Source of the DNA: Acanthacorydalis orientalis
Taxonomy: Eukaryota; Arthropoda; Insecta; Megaloptera; Corydalidae
NCBI GenBank assembly: GCA_034766995.1
Contig: CM068320.1
Coordinates: forward strand, 11,799,187 to 11,863,186
Direction: 5' to 3'
DNA length: 64,000 bases
The position numbers and the translations under genes were made by a program. Positions 13,529-27,414 of this stretch are shown here, piece by piece (the stretch's first letter is position 1; each line of letters begins with the position of its first letter). The notes under the pieces are model-generated. The model made no database searches, was not told the DNA's origin, and was given only the letters and a program-made list of their open reading frames with translations.

Positions 13529-15256
13529 GCCCCCACATTCGTGGAGGTTAAGAGCGTAAGACATTTACAAAGTGGAAAACCCATTAATATCTCTTGGCCT
13601 CTCAAACTTTAACTCTAAATACTATTGACCATATTTAATACACGAAAACAGTAAAACAATATATTGTATTAAAGGAGTGTATCTTATAACTTTAAAATTA
13701 CAATATAGATTTACAGTAGGCGACAGTTCTTAGCGAATTGAAATTTCTTACAAAATTTAACTTTTTATAATAAATTATCCAAAGGCTACCATTTTTAAAA
13801 ACAGAATATAGTTATTACTTTTATTTACTGTTATGTACTTAGCGTAACTCCTTATTCTGTTTACTTTTCTTCTATCAGAGTTCATGTAAAAACTACAGTA
13901 TATATTGCAGTCAAAACCCAAACTGTTAAATACCATGACATATTATGTATAACAATCCATAAATAATGCTATTCCAAACCAATCTATTTCTCATTCTAGG
14001 TGTTACATCAACTTTTTATCATTTTTTCATATGTCTGAATAGTTACTTTTAATTTTTTTTTACACAATCAGAACTTTTATCTTCTTATTAATCTATATAT
14101 GTATATATATATATATATGTATATATATGTATATATATATATAATATATATATATAATATATATATATAATATATTTATATATATATATATATACATATT
14201 TATGGTAATAAATGATAAAATATATTAATAATACATAATTTTAAGAATTTATGACACTAAATTCCTTTCTATAACACACACAAAAAACATATATATGTAT
14301 ATATATACATATATATTTATATAATATATATGTATATATATATACTAAAAATGGTATTAATAGTTTTTGCTTTATCGTAAATAATTACTTGTTAACTTTT
14401 CATTTGAAAAAATGTTTCTTTTCACTTATTTTAAAAGTTAATAATTTCTAAAAATATATATGTACAAGATAAATGAACTAGACTAAATAAAGTTAATTTT
14501 ATACAAATTACAATAAAATACAATCCACATACATATATATTGCAAGTTTTTTAGTTCGAATAAAACTAATTTTGTTTAATCTAGATTATTATTATTGTAT
14601 ATTATATTACCAATAAAAATATATATTACAAAATTAATCCAAATTTAAAATAATACTAAACACTAAATTATTTCAATCTTAATCTTGATACGTTTATTTA
14701 AAATATATATGAGTATTGAATGATTTCACTCTCTCTGTATTTATTACTATATTCCAACAATATTAAATAAATTTGCAATAAACTAAATGTAGTATAAACA
14801 ATTGTACAAATGAAAAAACACAAGCATTTAATTACAATAAACCCACAAATTAATCGAACAAAAAAGGTAAATTAAATGTTTAGACTAAATCTTCATTATT
14901 ATAATAAAATATTTTATTATGTATTTAATATTAAAACCATTATAGCTGAGTGAATCTATGGTGTATAATTTAAATCGCAAGCATAATTCATGGTCCAATA
15001 AGTTTGAAATTTTTGTGGCTAGAATTCAAATTACTATAATTTTTTAATCATAAACTGATTCCAAATTGATTATCGTCCTAAATATTTGTGGCTAACTTAT
15101 CAATACTTTTTGTTTTGTATTTTGCAGTACAACAGAAGTATTTCATACATGATTCAGATAATAATCAATACTACATGTATACCTATACACACACGCACAC
15201 ACATGCTAGCACACACGACCATACATAATACATGTGATAAATCTAATCAACCTACA

Positions 15257-15309
<53 letters not shown>

Positions 15310-15484
15310 TATGTGTATTTACAATTATATATCCCTTTAAACAGAAATAACCAGTTTTTTAAACATGCTAAAATAAATACAATAGAATTTAGAACTAAAT
15401 TAAATAAGCAAAAATATTAATTATTTTTATTTTGTTAATATTACAAAAAATTGAAGAAAATTAATATATTTTCTCAAATAATAT

Positions 15485-15559
<75 letters not shown>

Positions 15560-15749
15560 TTTCCAAATAATTATTCATAACGTAAAAAAATTTTGTAATC
15601 ATAGAGTTTATTATATAATAAATATTTTCTTATTTTTTTAATATGTTTTTCGTCCCATATAATTTAATAATTAAATTAATGCCTATTCATAATATATTAT
15701 CATAAATATATACATTTTGTACTTTCTGCACCTGAACATTTGCAGATAT

Positions 15750-15764
15750 TTTTATATATATATT

Positions 15765-15802
<38 letters not shown>

Positions 15803-15876
15803 TATAAATATATAAATTAGTATATATATATATATACATATATATTTATATATATATTTATATTTATATATATATA

Positions 15877-15975
<99 letters not shown>

Positions 15976-15976
15976 T

Positions 15977-16007
<31 letters not shown>

Positions 16008-16008
16008 T

Positions 16009-16039
<31 letters not shown>

Positions 16040-16076
16040 TTGTATATATATATATATATATATATTTGTATGTATA
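15750..16076. repeat. 327-bp (TA)n array with TTTATA interruptions
   Basis: One of the longest AT tracts in the window. TATATA runs are broken at irregular spacing by TATTTATA units and a few TACATA units, giving a higher-order texture rather than a pure dinucleotide run. Confidence 0.9.
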
Positions 16077-18618
16077 TTCACAATAATATTTTTGACAATT
16101 TAATAGTAAAATTTGTTGGAAATAAAAACTTCGGAATAAATAATTTATCTTGATGTTCAAGTTAAATAATTTTATACTTATGTATCGCAAATAAAGGTGA
16201 TAACACGGATAAAATATATTAGTCTTATATAAGAATTTTTTGAGTCAATTTATATTTTTATCATTCTTAAAAATTCCGCCAACCATTTCCTTAATAATCC
16301 AAGTTATGTTTCGCGATTTAGAGCTTTTTTTAGATATAACTGCTTGTTTTTTGAAGTACTTTGTATTCAAAATAAAGTTAAATATTGCGTTCTATAGTTT
16401 AGATCTATGTTAAAATCTTTGTACTGCCGTTCATACTCATTTTATGATAACCATGTCGATAATGAATCCCTTAGTTTGAAATGCTTTATTCTTTATGTAT
16501 TATATAATTTTAATAAATACGTATATACCATAAGTTCAAATAAAAAATCAAATAAAATATATTAAAAAATGACACAAAAAATATTTTTAATCCTTCATTA
16601 AACTATCTATTTGGTTTAGGTTTCTTTAATTTGAAAACTCATGTTGAGACCAGTTCTATGAAAAATCTAAATGTTCATAAAAACAATAAATTTATCTCTA
16701 ATTAAAATTACACTAGATTAGTAAATCGATCAATGAATCAAAAATGTATAAGTTTGATTAGAAGAGGTCGTATAATTTCCGTTCATGTATTTAAGAACTT
16801 AGTAAATATCTTTGAATTCAGTATATAAATAATCTTAAATTGTTTTCATGGAATTAATATTAAGAAGTCAAAAAAATTAAACTAAAAAATTAATCATAAA
16901 TCAAAATTCATTAAAATTTAATAACAATATCAAAACAAACGCTTCATTTATATTTTATAAAACTAAAATCATATTTTATACTTTTTAGATAAGGATCAAT
17001 ATGCAATATAAAATTTAATTAAAAAAAATGTATTTCCAAAAATGTAAAGTGTTCTTCACATTTATCAGTAATTCTATTTTTATTAATATTTTTATGTTTA
17101 TATGCAATTTTATGTCCACACTTTCAAATATAGAGAAAAAGATTAAAGAGTGTTCCAGTAAAATTTAAACTTTAAATGATCAAAAACGGTATTGAAAATG
17201 TAGAACGAAAAGTCTACTCAAGTACCTTTAAGTGTAGCGAGTGAATTTGTTACTTTCACGTATCATTTTAAGTACACAAAATGCAAGTCTACACCTCCAT
17301 TCAAAGAATATATAATTAGATCCTTGTGTTTACTAAAATAGCAATTAATATTGATTGAAAATACAAAATGCTTAATTTTATACTATAATAGAATATAAAT
17401 ATGTTTTAATATTTTATATTTTTTCAAAAAATATACTAACAATGCTACAGTTTTTTAAAAAAATAACAGACTCTCTTTTAAACAGAAAATAAACAAGAAA
17501 TATTTTTTTTATTTACGTTGCTATTTCTTGATAATATAAAAAATATCTTAAAACAAAAAATTTAAACTATGCTTTAAACTAACACACTTGTAATTCAAGA
17601 ATTATATTTTTTTTATTTACGGATGTTCATAAAAAGCATTCTAATATTTAAGATTTTGGATCATATTTATTAACAAATGTAAGTCAAAAAATGTAATCGT
17701 TATTTTTTTAAGGAATATAATATCATTACATTAATAGAATATAAAAAATATTAACATGAAAGTAATTTTTATTTGATTAGTATAATAATTTACCGTAAAT
17801 AAACGAGATACACATTTTATTAAATACTTCGTTAAATACATTTTCCTATTATCTACAATGCTGGTTCCAATGTTTAAATCTTGATTAATTTTCGTTTAAA
17901 GTTGGTACTAAATTTAAATAGAAACTAAAAAATTATAAGTGCGATAAAATAAATATTTATTATATATGGAAATTAAATTTAAAAGAAATATTTAACAACA
18001 TTTGTAAAAAATGTTATAATAATGGTGTTTTGAAGTACTGTTAATTAAATAATATATAATTTTATTTGTAATAATATTTTTCATTACTTTTTCATAAATA
18101 GGAAATTGTCTTTCAGTCATTAACACACTTACTTATATAGTGTGATGTTACTATTTTTTTCATTTATTTGATAACTTTAATATAATCTAAGTTTATTACG
18201 TAGGCAATAATATCTCTAAATGTAAAACAAATAAATCTAATCAACCTACTTTCATATTTGAAACTATTAATCACGTGACCGTTATACTAAAAACACAAGT
18301 TCGACTACCTTTTCCATAACATTAAATTACGAATATTTATAATTAGTTAATGGAACCAACAAATCGTTTCATATTCATATTGTGACTTTTGTGGTTGCTT
18401 TAATTATTTCAAATACATTCATAATTCTAATATCGAATTAATTAAGGCAATCTTTCCAGATTAGTGTACGCATAATTTTCATATATTAGTATTTACATTA
18501 GAAAAAGTATTTTATACCTCTAGTTATTAAAGTTGGGTAGCCAACTGAAAAAAAATTTTTAATGTAACTAGTGAATATTAATTTTGATTAAATTATACTT
18601 TTCACACATATGTATATG

Positions 18619-18659
<41 letters not shown>

Positions 18660-19337
18660 CATATCTGCACATCAGATTGCCTCGATTTTATGAAATTTCA
18701 GGTAAAATTGGATTATTATAACAGTTCCACTTTATAAAAAATTAAAAACTTATTAAGATTCAAATATAATTTATATTCCAGTAACGTACAAAGATGTTCA
18801 GATAAAAACTAATTTTTTTTTAATTTTCATTATCAAGAAGAATAGGTGATGTTTCATAAAAACGAATTTACATCTTTTGATGTATTATAAGTCATTTAAC
18901 TTTTCTAAATTGAGAATTTTTTTTATTAATTTTTTTACATTGTATAATATATATATATATATTAACATATATACATACATATATGTATATTTATATATAT
19001 ATATACATATGTGTATAATGTATAAATAGATGTATATATAAATAGATATGAAAATATACAATGTTGCTAAAAATTAAAAATGTTACTGTTGAGTTCACGC
19101 TATATGATCTGATGTTCTTTTTAGTTTCTGTTTGCAAAAAGAATCAGTTCGTGTTTAATACTAAATATACATTTTATGTTTTTCAGTATAAATAAATATT
19201 ATTTAAAAGTAACATTATTTTAGAAGTAGTAAAATTATCATATTTATATTTACTTTTTAATTATTTTTTAAAAATGCTAGAAAGAATCGCGTGCTTAAAT
19301 TTGAATAAATATGCTACTGAAAAAAAAGCGTTTAATA

Positions 19338-19902
19338 TTAGGTTGGTAGAAAAATAATTGCGTTTTATAGCCTTGAAATTCATACATTTTTTTAATTTAA
19401 GTGGTTTTAAGTGGTCCAGAACTTTTGGATGACTAACGCTTAACTTTTGTACAAGCTCTCAAATTTTGTACGTGATTCTGATTCAACTAACGCCTTCAGT
19501 TAGTCGTTATGAACTCAAAAAGGACTCCCGCTACCTTCTCCATCTTTAAGACTCTCGTCCCCAGCACGAATTTTTTAGAACCACCATTGCACCGTAAATT
19601 CTTTAACAGTATCCACACCAAAACCATCGTTTAGTTTACGAACAGTTTTTACTGCTTTACCATCCGTTTTGAACTCATGCAATAAAATTACTCATATTTG
19701 CTTTTTTTCCATCTTTAATTCAATAGCCCAATTTGTAAACAAAATTAATAATAAAACGAAAATCGATATTACCAAAATACAGATCGAAAAATGCTATTTA
19801 AAATTATATTGACATGAACACGATGAAATGATACTTTCATTGAAAAAAAAATAAGGTTAGAATTCAGAAAACAAAATTAGTAATTATTTTCCTACCAACC
19901 TA
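19338..19902 (-). mobile_element. mariner remnant, cecropia/Hsmar1-like ends
   Basis: The left end reads TTAGGTTGGTAGAAAAATAA and is preceded by TA (19336-19337). The right end is its inverted repeat, TAGGTTGGTAGGAAAATAAT on the minus strand. This terminal sequence is close to the ends of the cecropia-type mariners, which include human Hsmar1. On the minus strand from 19712 the N-terminal DNA-binding part of the transposase is readable: MEKKQI, a stop, then a helix-turn-helix piece with FGVDTVKEFTVQWWF and a second stop. The catalytic domain is absent, so this is a 565-bp internally deleted fossil. Confidence 0.85.
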
Positions 19903-20316
19903 CAAGTTTACACTTTTATCAACTATTTGTAATTTTTTACTGCAAAATATATTTTTTAAATTTTTTAAAATGAAAATAAACTCTTTATTGATTAAAAGGA
20001 ATTAAAATTAACAATTCAGTAAAATAAATTCAAGTCAATTCTTCAAAAAACTGAAGCAAGTAATATGTGAAAGATAATAGTTTTATTCTTAAATTCACTT
20101 GCCATCAAATTAATTTATACTAAACAAGCGTATTTTATTATCTTTAGTATTGTAATAAATGATTTATATCTTACATATTTTGCACAATAAATGGTATTTT
20201 TAATAAATTTATTCACATTTCTAAGCAAATTGTCTGTATGTTATTTCTATTAACAATTAACTTTCAAAAAAATATAAGACTACATTATATATTTGTTACA
20301 AAAAGTTATTACTCGA

Positions 20317-20379
<63 letters not shown>

Positions 20380-20743
20380 AAAAAATGCGTGTATGCAGTA
20401 AACATTAAATGTTAATTCATATTTAATTCGTGAAACGGCATTAAAAAGGTAATTACTAAATATTATTTTCAACACAAACATAAAAGTAACATATTTAAAC
20501 ATTAATCCAGTTATATTAAAAATGTACATATTTTTAAAAATATGTTGTTTGAAATTAAGTAAAATTAACATACAATATAAATAATAAACGTTTATTTAAA
20601 TTTTATACAGTTTTTTGTTTTTTTTTTAAAAAAAATCACTATTAATTAGTATATGTAATATTTTCTTTAAAACAATCCACAAATGAAATAACATTTTTAT
20701 AAAGAAACAAATGTTAAACAATTTGTTGAAATTGTAATTTATA
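19903..20743. other. AT-rich intergenic DNA
   Basis: About 840 bp between two mariner copies. It holds a (TA)n run at 20323-20369 that ends in (GT)n. The minus-strand open frame at 20296-20571 includes the repeat and shows no family signal. Confidence 0.5.
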
Positions 20744-21660
20744 CGAGGTCAGACAATTAAGTAATGCGACAAAATTCAAAAATCAAGTATATTTAAAAAT
20801 TAAGGTACATCGCTGCGATCCCCTTCAAAGTAGTCCCCTCCCGCATCTATACACTTATTCCAGCGAGTTTTCCAGTTTTCGTAACAATTCTGGAACACTT
20901 CTTGTGGGACCTCTCCGAGTATCCTCGTCACAGATTCTTGGATATCTTCAACGGAGTCAAAATGTCGACCTTTGACGAATTTTTTCATATGGGGGATTAG
21001 GAAAAAGTCGCAGAGTGACATGTCCGGTCAATAGGGCGGTTGTGGTAACGTTGCGATGCCTTTAGACGCCAAAAACTGAGAGACACTGAACGCACTGTGA
21101 CAGGGAGCATTGTCGTGATGCAGAACCCAAGTCTTCGCGATCTCTGGACGCACTCTGAGCACCCTTTTTCGTAATTTTTCGAGCACATTGCGGTAGAATA
21201 CTTGATTTACGGTTTGTCCAGGTGGTACGAACTCTTTGTGAACCACCCCTTTGCTGTCGAAGAAGCAAATCAACATGGTTTTCACTTTAAAATCGCCTTT
21301 TTTAAAATGGCCTTTTTTAAAGTCGGCATGCCACCGAAGCACCTGACTAAGACTCAGGGCATTACTACCATACACTTTAAGCACTTTTTCATAAGTTTCT
21401 GTCGCGGTTTCGCCGAGTTTTGCACAAAATTTTATCGCGCACCGTTGCTCTAAATTTCTCTGTTCCATTTTCGTGACATGCACTACTCGCGCGTTGTTAC
21501 AAAACACTAAACAGCTGGCGAAGAAATGATCGTACGAGGGTGGTCAAGGTCTCAATCGAGAGAGTAGGGATCTGCTATTACGGTGGCGGAGTTACAGGTT
21601 CGCAGTGTTACCACAGGCCAAGAAAAAAAATCGGTCGCATTACTTAATTGTCTGACCTCG
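20744..21660 (-). mobile_element. mariner deletion derivative, copy 2 (917 bp)
   Basis: It has the same 27-bp perfect terminal inverted repeats as the copy at 10118 and is flanked by TA at 20742-20743 and 21661-21662. Length and internal deletion are identical to copy 1, and only scattered substitutions separate the two. That points to recent spread of one deleted master, not to independent deletions. Confidence 0.93.
20800..21468 (-). pseudogene. Internally deleted mariner transposase (copy 2)
   Basis: It begins with MEQRNLEQRCAIKF and carries the same in-frame fusion of helix-turn-helix to catalytic domain as copy 1, again lacking the first catalytic Asp. The second Asp motif (HHDNAPCHS) is intact. 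A TGA stop replaces the Ser codon in the PYSPD motif. After it the frame runs on through SLCDFFLIPHMKKFVKGR to a normal C-terminus ending GDYFEGDRSDVP. Copy 1 is open at this Ser and broken six to twelve codons later, so the two disabling mutations are independent. Confidence 0.85.
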
Positions 21661-21750
21661 TATACTATCAACATTTTCGGTGTTTTGAGTTATTTTTTTA
21701 ATTTGGAAAATACATTACTAAAGCCATAATTTATTTAGTTTAAAAGTGAT

Positions 21751-21990
21751 GTCCTGTTGATGTTTGTCTTTTTTGATCAGCTAAGTGTCTGTTCCTCACT
21801 ATTATTATAGTTTCAGTACAAGTACTGTTCGTAAGTAGATGTTGAAGATTTGATTAATCTTCATCATATTCAAATAAATATTGATCATGTAATTAATCTT
21901 AAAGATTTACCTGAATATGGCACTTGTTCTGAAACTAGCAGTAGAAAAAAAACACTTAGCTGATTCAAAAGGACGAAGATCAAGACAATG
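21751..21990. repeat. Imperfect inverted repeat, arms about 70 bp
   Basis: The left arm (about 21751-21823) is the imperfect reverse complement of the right arm (about 21920-21990). Shared blocks include ACTTGT, CTGAAACTA and CACTTAGCTGAT with AAAAGAC further along. The spacer is about 95 bp. The open frame at 21917-22117 runs through the right arm and is probably not a gene. It may be a decayed MITE or a local inverted duplication. Confidence 0.5.
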
Positions 21991-23523
21991 TATCATCTAT
22001 ATCACAGGTACAAAAACAAACAATTGTAATGTTAAAAAAATCAATCTGAATTTGCAATATGTTTCTGTCAGAGAAATAAATATTCTGATTTTTGTTATAT
22101 TTTCAGTCATTAATTAATCCCATTTTAACAAAGTACCAAAAACAGTTCCAGTTAAATATGAGTTGTTGTGTTTGTTATCATTCATTTATCCTAAAGCTAG
22201 AAACTTGTGTAAAATTACGAATCTTTTTCTATTTTTTATGATATTCAGTGCATAATTAATTAAAATTAATGAACGCAAGAATAATGTGTTAATGAATAAT
22301 GGGTATCCTGATACGAATTTAAACTATTTTTACCATCTATTTTATGAAGAGAAATTAAATCTTAAGTTTATAAAACCACTAGTCTACATATCCTATAATT
22401 GCGAGATACTTATTTTGATAATAAAATTACTAATTTAATTTCGTGCTTTGTGTGAGTATCTTAAATAAGAAATATAAAGTCACATGATGTTAAGTGACAT
22501 ATGAGACGATTATAACTTTCAATAACATAATATTAAAAGATATCTACTAAACCATTTTCGTGCATTTATAAAATAAAACCACTGAAATATGCAAAATTAC
22601 TTTCATTATCTTAAAAGTATACTTTGATATAAATCATTAACCTTCAAACTTAGAAACTACAAAAAATTACAAATAAGTAAGCAAAAATTAATTCAGTTAG
22701 TTTTTATACATAATAATCAAACGTATCTTGCCAAAACATTAAAGTTAAAAACAAGCTAATACTACCAAAAATGCGTTTTAACTAAGATACAAATTTAGTT
22801 TCTTTGTAATTTACAGAAAAATCACATATTATCAGCCATACTTTATTAACAATTCAAAAAATTTTATAAGACGTTTCTTATTTGTATTCGTTGTAGCTTT
22901 TTGAATTCTTTTTATCTTTTCGGTTTTGTCAATGAATGTTTTTGTCAAATAAAAAAATTTATGTTAATCACTTATTGAAAATACAGTAAAATGTAGAGAT
23001 TCATAATCAGTATGTGAAATAAAGGGATTCGTGACAATTAATAGTCACAGAACATAAAAAGAGGGTATTTAGTGAAATAACTCACTTGACTATCTTAATA
23101 GAAATTATTTTTTTAAAAAATAACTGTCTATACTGATAATACTATTTTTATAATTCTATTTTTATAGAAAATGTATTTTTTATAATTTCGTTTCATTATT
23201 AAAATATTACACTATTTCATATTAACTAATGTTGTAACTAATTTAATTTGTTTCGTACTATTTGGAAAACATTAATTAGAAACAAAAAAATATTATTCTT
23301 ATCAGCTAAAGATTTTTAGTACTTATTTTTTACTATATAGCAGTGAACAACGAATAAATTACTTATAAATATTTTTTATGTATAACAACCTCTTATTTAA
23401 TATAAAAGAAAATTAATTCTAATTATGATTTACTTTATTATTCATGAATTATTAGCATACATAATATCTAATGAAATTTGTTACACTTTATGTAATAAAA
23501 TATATACATTCACTTAAAAATTC

Positions 23524-23587
<64 letters not shown>

Positions 23588-24949
23588 TATGAATATGTAC
23601 TGAAAATATGAATATGTCAATAATTACGGTTAAATTTAATGAATGCATTACTTTATTGAAAACTAGTAATTATAAATAATTAAATAATTTAAAATTATGT
23701 AAACCTGCAATAAACTTGAACATAACAACAAAAATGTATATGCAAATTTTGTATATCTACTATAATCCATTTTTTTCCGTTATATATATTGAATATATTT
23801 TTACTTCATTATGAATTAAAACCAATGAAAGAATATTTAAAAACCGTTTTCCATTGACGCATCCCAATAACAGTATTTTTACGTTTACTTAATACCTTTT
23901 CAATAAACATTCCACAACTTTTCGTGTATGTATATATATATATTAATATTTATATATATATATATATATATACATATATGTATATAAATATACATAATTT
24001 TTAAAATCATTAACTAACATAATTCAGGAAAATTAATTTGTACAATTGAATTTACTTACAATAATTCTATTCAAAAAATAGCAGTAGAATTATTTCAACA
24101 TAACTAGTTTAAATTTTGAAAAGTTTTTCAAAATTATCATTTTGTATTTAAAATATACGTACTAAAATTATAATAATCATTTTAGAGTTGGAATAATAAG
24201 AAAATCATATAATAACATATTTAAGAATACAACTATATATATGTATATATGTATAGTACAGTTTATCATTAAACCGAATCTTCACTGAGATAAATTTTTA
24301 TTATACTAATGCAGTCTATTTCTAAGTTACACATTTTATGATCGAAATCAATTGAATTAAGTTATCTTTACTATTTACTAAACAAAATAATATACGAATT
24401 TATGATAACTAAATGATGCTTGCTTTATGATTTTCCGAACCTAGAATTATATATAGACAAATATAATTCAAAAATGTTAGAATAACTTGTTTCTGCAATA
24501 TTGTACCTGAGATGATTTATTCTTTAATTCTTCACGAGTCTTAATAGAACAAAGAAAAATTATTAAACCATTTTACTTAATTAAAGTTACAACAAGATGG
24601 TGTTGGGATTGGATACTGGAACAAAATTATAAAAACCTAAATCTCTCGACATCATCTACCGGAGTTGAAAGTGAAAACAACGATAATGGCTGATAACACA
24701 GTATTTTTATATTAATTTCTGATACCTATATTAAAGCACCGAGAAAATTCTAAATATTTGGAAATAACACTTGTGCTTTAATAATTAAAGAATACCTGTA
24801 ACTAAATATTAAAAAAAAAAAACATGAAATAAAAAGTTTTCAATTATTTTGTACACTAAAGTGGATTCTTCGACACATAAAGTGTTTATCAGTCAAATAT
24901 TGTGAAGAATTTTTCTTAATTAAACACTAATTACCTATGGTTTACATTG

Positions 24950-25002
<53 letters not shown>

Positions 25003-25139
25003 TTAAGAATTGAACTCACACACAATACAATTTACTATGGAAATGCATACATCAATTAATTTTTAAGTACACAATTGTACCGTACAGTTAATCTAAAATC
25101 ATATTTAGCTATTCCGATTTTTTCTGTAGTCCGAATTAA
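21991..25139. other. AT-rich intergenic DNA
   Basis: About 3.1 kb with no recognisable gene. (TA)n tracts occur at about 23524-23581, 23928-23990 and 24952-24999. The remainder is low-complexity AT-rich sequence. Confidence 0.5.
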
Positions 25140-25469
25140 CCCTTTCGCTTATAACAAAATGTGATCTCTATGGAAGGAACGCATCGCTGGCAACTGAACG
25201 CTGACAGACGGAATGCTTACAGCGAATAATTGTGTTTTCTGTACTATAAACTTTGTGATGAAATTTTGTCACAGTATTTGTAATTATTTTTTATAAATGA
25301 CGTAATTTATTTTAATAAATGTTCTTTTAATATGATAGTCAATTATCTATGGCATACAGCGTTACCTAATACTCAGTTGACAACGATGTCTTGTATACAA
25401 AATGTGAAATAAAATTTAATATACTATACAAAGTATAGGCGTATATTTACGCTCATCGGAGCGAAAGGG
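25140..25469. mobile_element. TTAA-flanked piggyBac-type MITE
   Basis: The 330-bp element is bounded by TTAA on both sides (25136-25139 and 25470-25473). It has short inverted ends starting CCCTTTCGCT, after which the two ends diverge. There is no coding capacity, and the inside is less AT-rich than its surroundings. The TTAA duplication is the hallmark of piggyBac transposition. Assignment to that superfamily rests on the TTAA and the ends only. Confidence 0.7.
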
Positions 25470-25510
25470 TTAAAATACATAATCAATTTTCCGATTTAAT
25501 GAGATATTAC

Positions 25511-25524
25511 TCTCTCTCTCTCTT

Positions 25525-25606
<82 letters not shown>

Positions 25607-25626
25607 GATATATATATATAGATATG
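25511..25626. repeat. Compound (TC)n(TA)n microsatellite
   Basis: About 28 bp of CT repeats pass directly into a long TA run with a few GATA units at the end. A similar (CT)n(AT)n junction occurs at 63443-63520. Confidence 0.9.
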
Positions 25627-26038
25627 TATAATCTATACATACATACAAACAGATAAAACTAGAAAATATGTTTTCATCATTTTTATAAACTTATTGCTTC
25701 AAAATTTAAATTCCTTCATTCGAAAATAATTTTCAAGACAATTTTTTCACCCATTACTGACTAACTACACAGCCCAGTAATAACTGAAAACATTAATTTG
25801 ATGACAAGATTGGGAACAATAATTTAAGATAATCTACTTTTTATTCAGTCCATGATGTGAAACAATATAATTAATATTTTCTTTTCAGACTTCGATAACG
25901 TGCTGCCTACAAATAATCTAATTTGAACATACATAGGTGAGTTTCAAATGTTATTTTTCAAGTTCTAAATATATATAATTACATATAAATCAATTATGGT
26001 AACCTGTGAAGTGAAATAATGCCAAATTTTAACAACCA

Positions 26039-26080
<42 letters not shown>

Positions 26081-27363
26081 TCTTTATATCATTAAAAAAA
26101 CTTAGAAAACGAGTTACCGAAATTGTAATAAAAATCTTTATTATATATTTATTTAAAAGTTTTCAATTCATTTTTTATTTTTCAAAATAAACAAAATTTA
26201 AATTTATATATTTTTAACTAACTTTAAATAATATATCCTTAATTTCATAAAAATATAAGATAATCATATTAGAAAATTAATTAAAGACAAGGAGAATTTT
26301 TTTCATATATACTTTTTAAATGTGTACTTACATTTGAAATTTATAAAAATAAATTGTAATTATTTATTTTTATGAAGACTTAAAATTGATAATAATATAT
26401 AGTCAAAAACTAAATTTTAAAATTAATTGAAATTAAAGAAGTAATTATCCTTTCAAATTCTAGCTGTATATTATTTAATCCACTGAAATCAAAAAATAAT
26501 AATGATAATGATAATGTGAAAAGACCAACATAATTTTTGACAAAAATAAAAAATAACATATGAGTATCTAAAACAGAACTCGAAATAAAATTGAATATAA
26601 TTTGAAATTAGTACAATCATTATTCAATAGAACATGAAATTTACACATAATCCACGGCTGTAAATATAAACACAATTTTAACTAAAACATGAGATTAATC
26701 TTAATTATAATAAAATCTTAAATAATATTAGAAAATATTTAAAATTCAGTAACAAACTAACAGTTTTTACTATTTTATTGACACTTAAAGCACTCATTGT
26801 ATTATAATCACTTTTTAGTGAAAAAGGGATCAAAATAATTATGTTTGAAAGGATTGTAAAATTAAATAAAATTAATTCCTTAAATAAAAATAATTTTAAA
26901 TAAAGTTAAGCGTCCTAAAACTTCAATAACCAAGCTAAATACACATTGCTGTTTATAATTTCTTTTAAATTATGAAGACCAAACCAAAAATTGTTGCTAT
27001 ATATATATATTTATACAACCAACAATTTCCATGAAACTCATTCGTATAAAATGGAAGAAGCCTTTATCAGAGGCTGCTGCTAATGATAATGATATCCATT
27101 CGTCAAAATCATTATATCAATAATAAATAACAGCCTTGATCCTTCTCAAGTTTAACTCCTTAATTTCAACAAACAGGTTTGATACAGAAAATAGCAGAGT
27201 ATTTAAACTCACATTTGAATTAAAATAAAATTATAGAAAACAAAGATTCAAAAACCGTATTTTTTAGGATTCTATTATAATGAGTATAATTAACGCGTGT
27301 AAAGGGAATTCAATCCATAACAAATAACTGTTACTATTATCATACCAGTTCGTGCATTCATTG

Positions 27364-27414
<51 letters not shown>

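Larger units (their letters stand above)
12154..19337. other. Long AT-rich region with many microsatellites
   Basis: Seven kilobases without a recognisable gene. (AT)n-type tracts lie at about 12155-12182, 12721-12846, 13361-13413, 13490-13526, 14093-14196, 14279-14345, 15259-15308, 15480-15556, 15750-16076, 18608-18664 and 18944-19017. A short, unusually GC-containing piece at 13527-13615 abuts an (AT)n tract and is not identified. The short open frames here contain repeat translations (Tyr-Ile strings) or have no family signal. Confidence 0.55.

Noticed and set aside
15238..18250. Repeated AAATCTAATCAACCTAC at 15239 and 18232
   Set aside because: About 17 bp only, with no extended similarity on either side; likely chance in low-complexity DNA.
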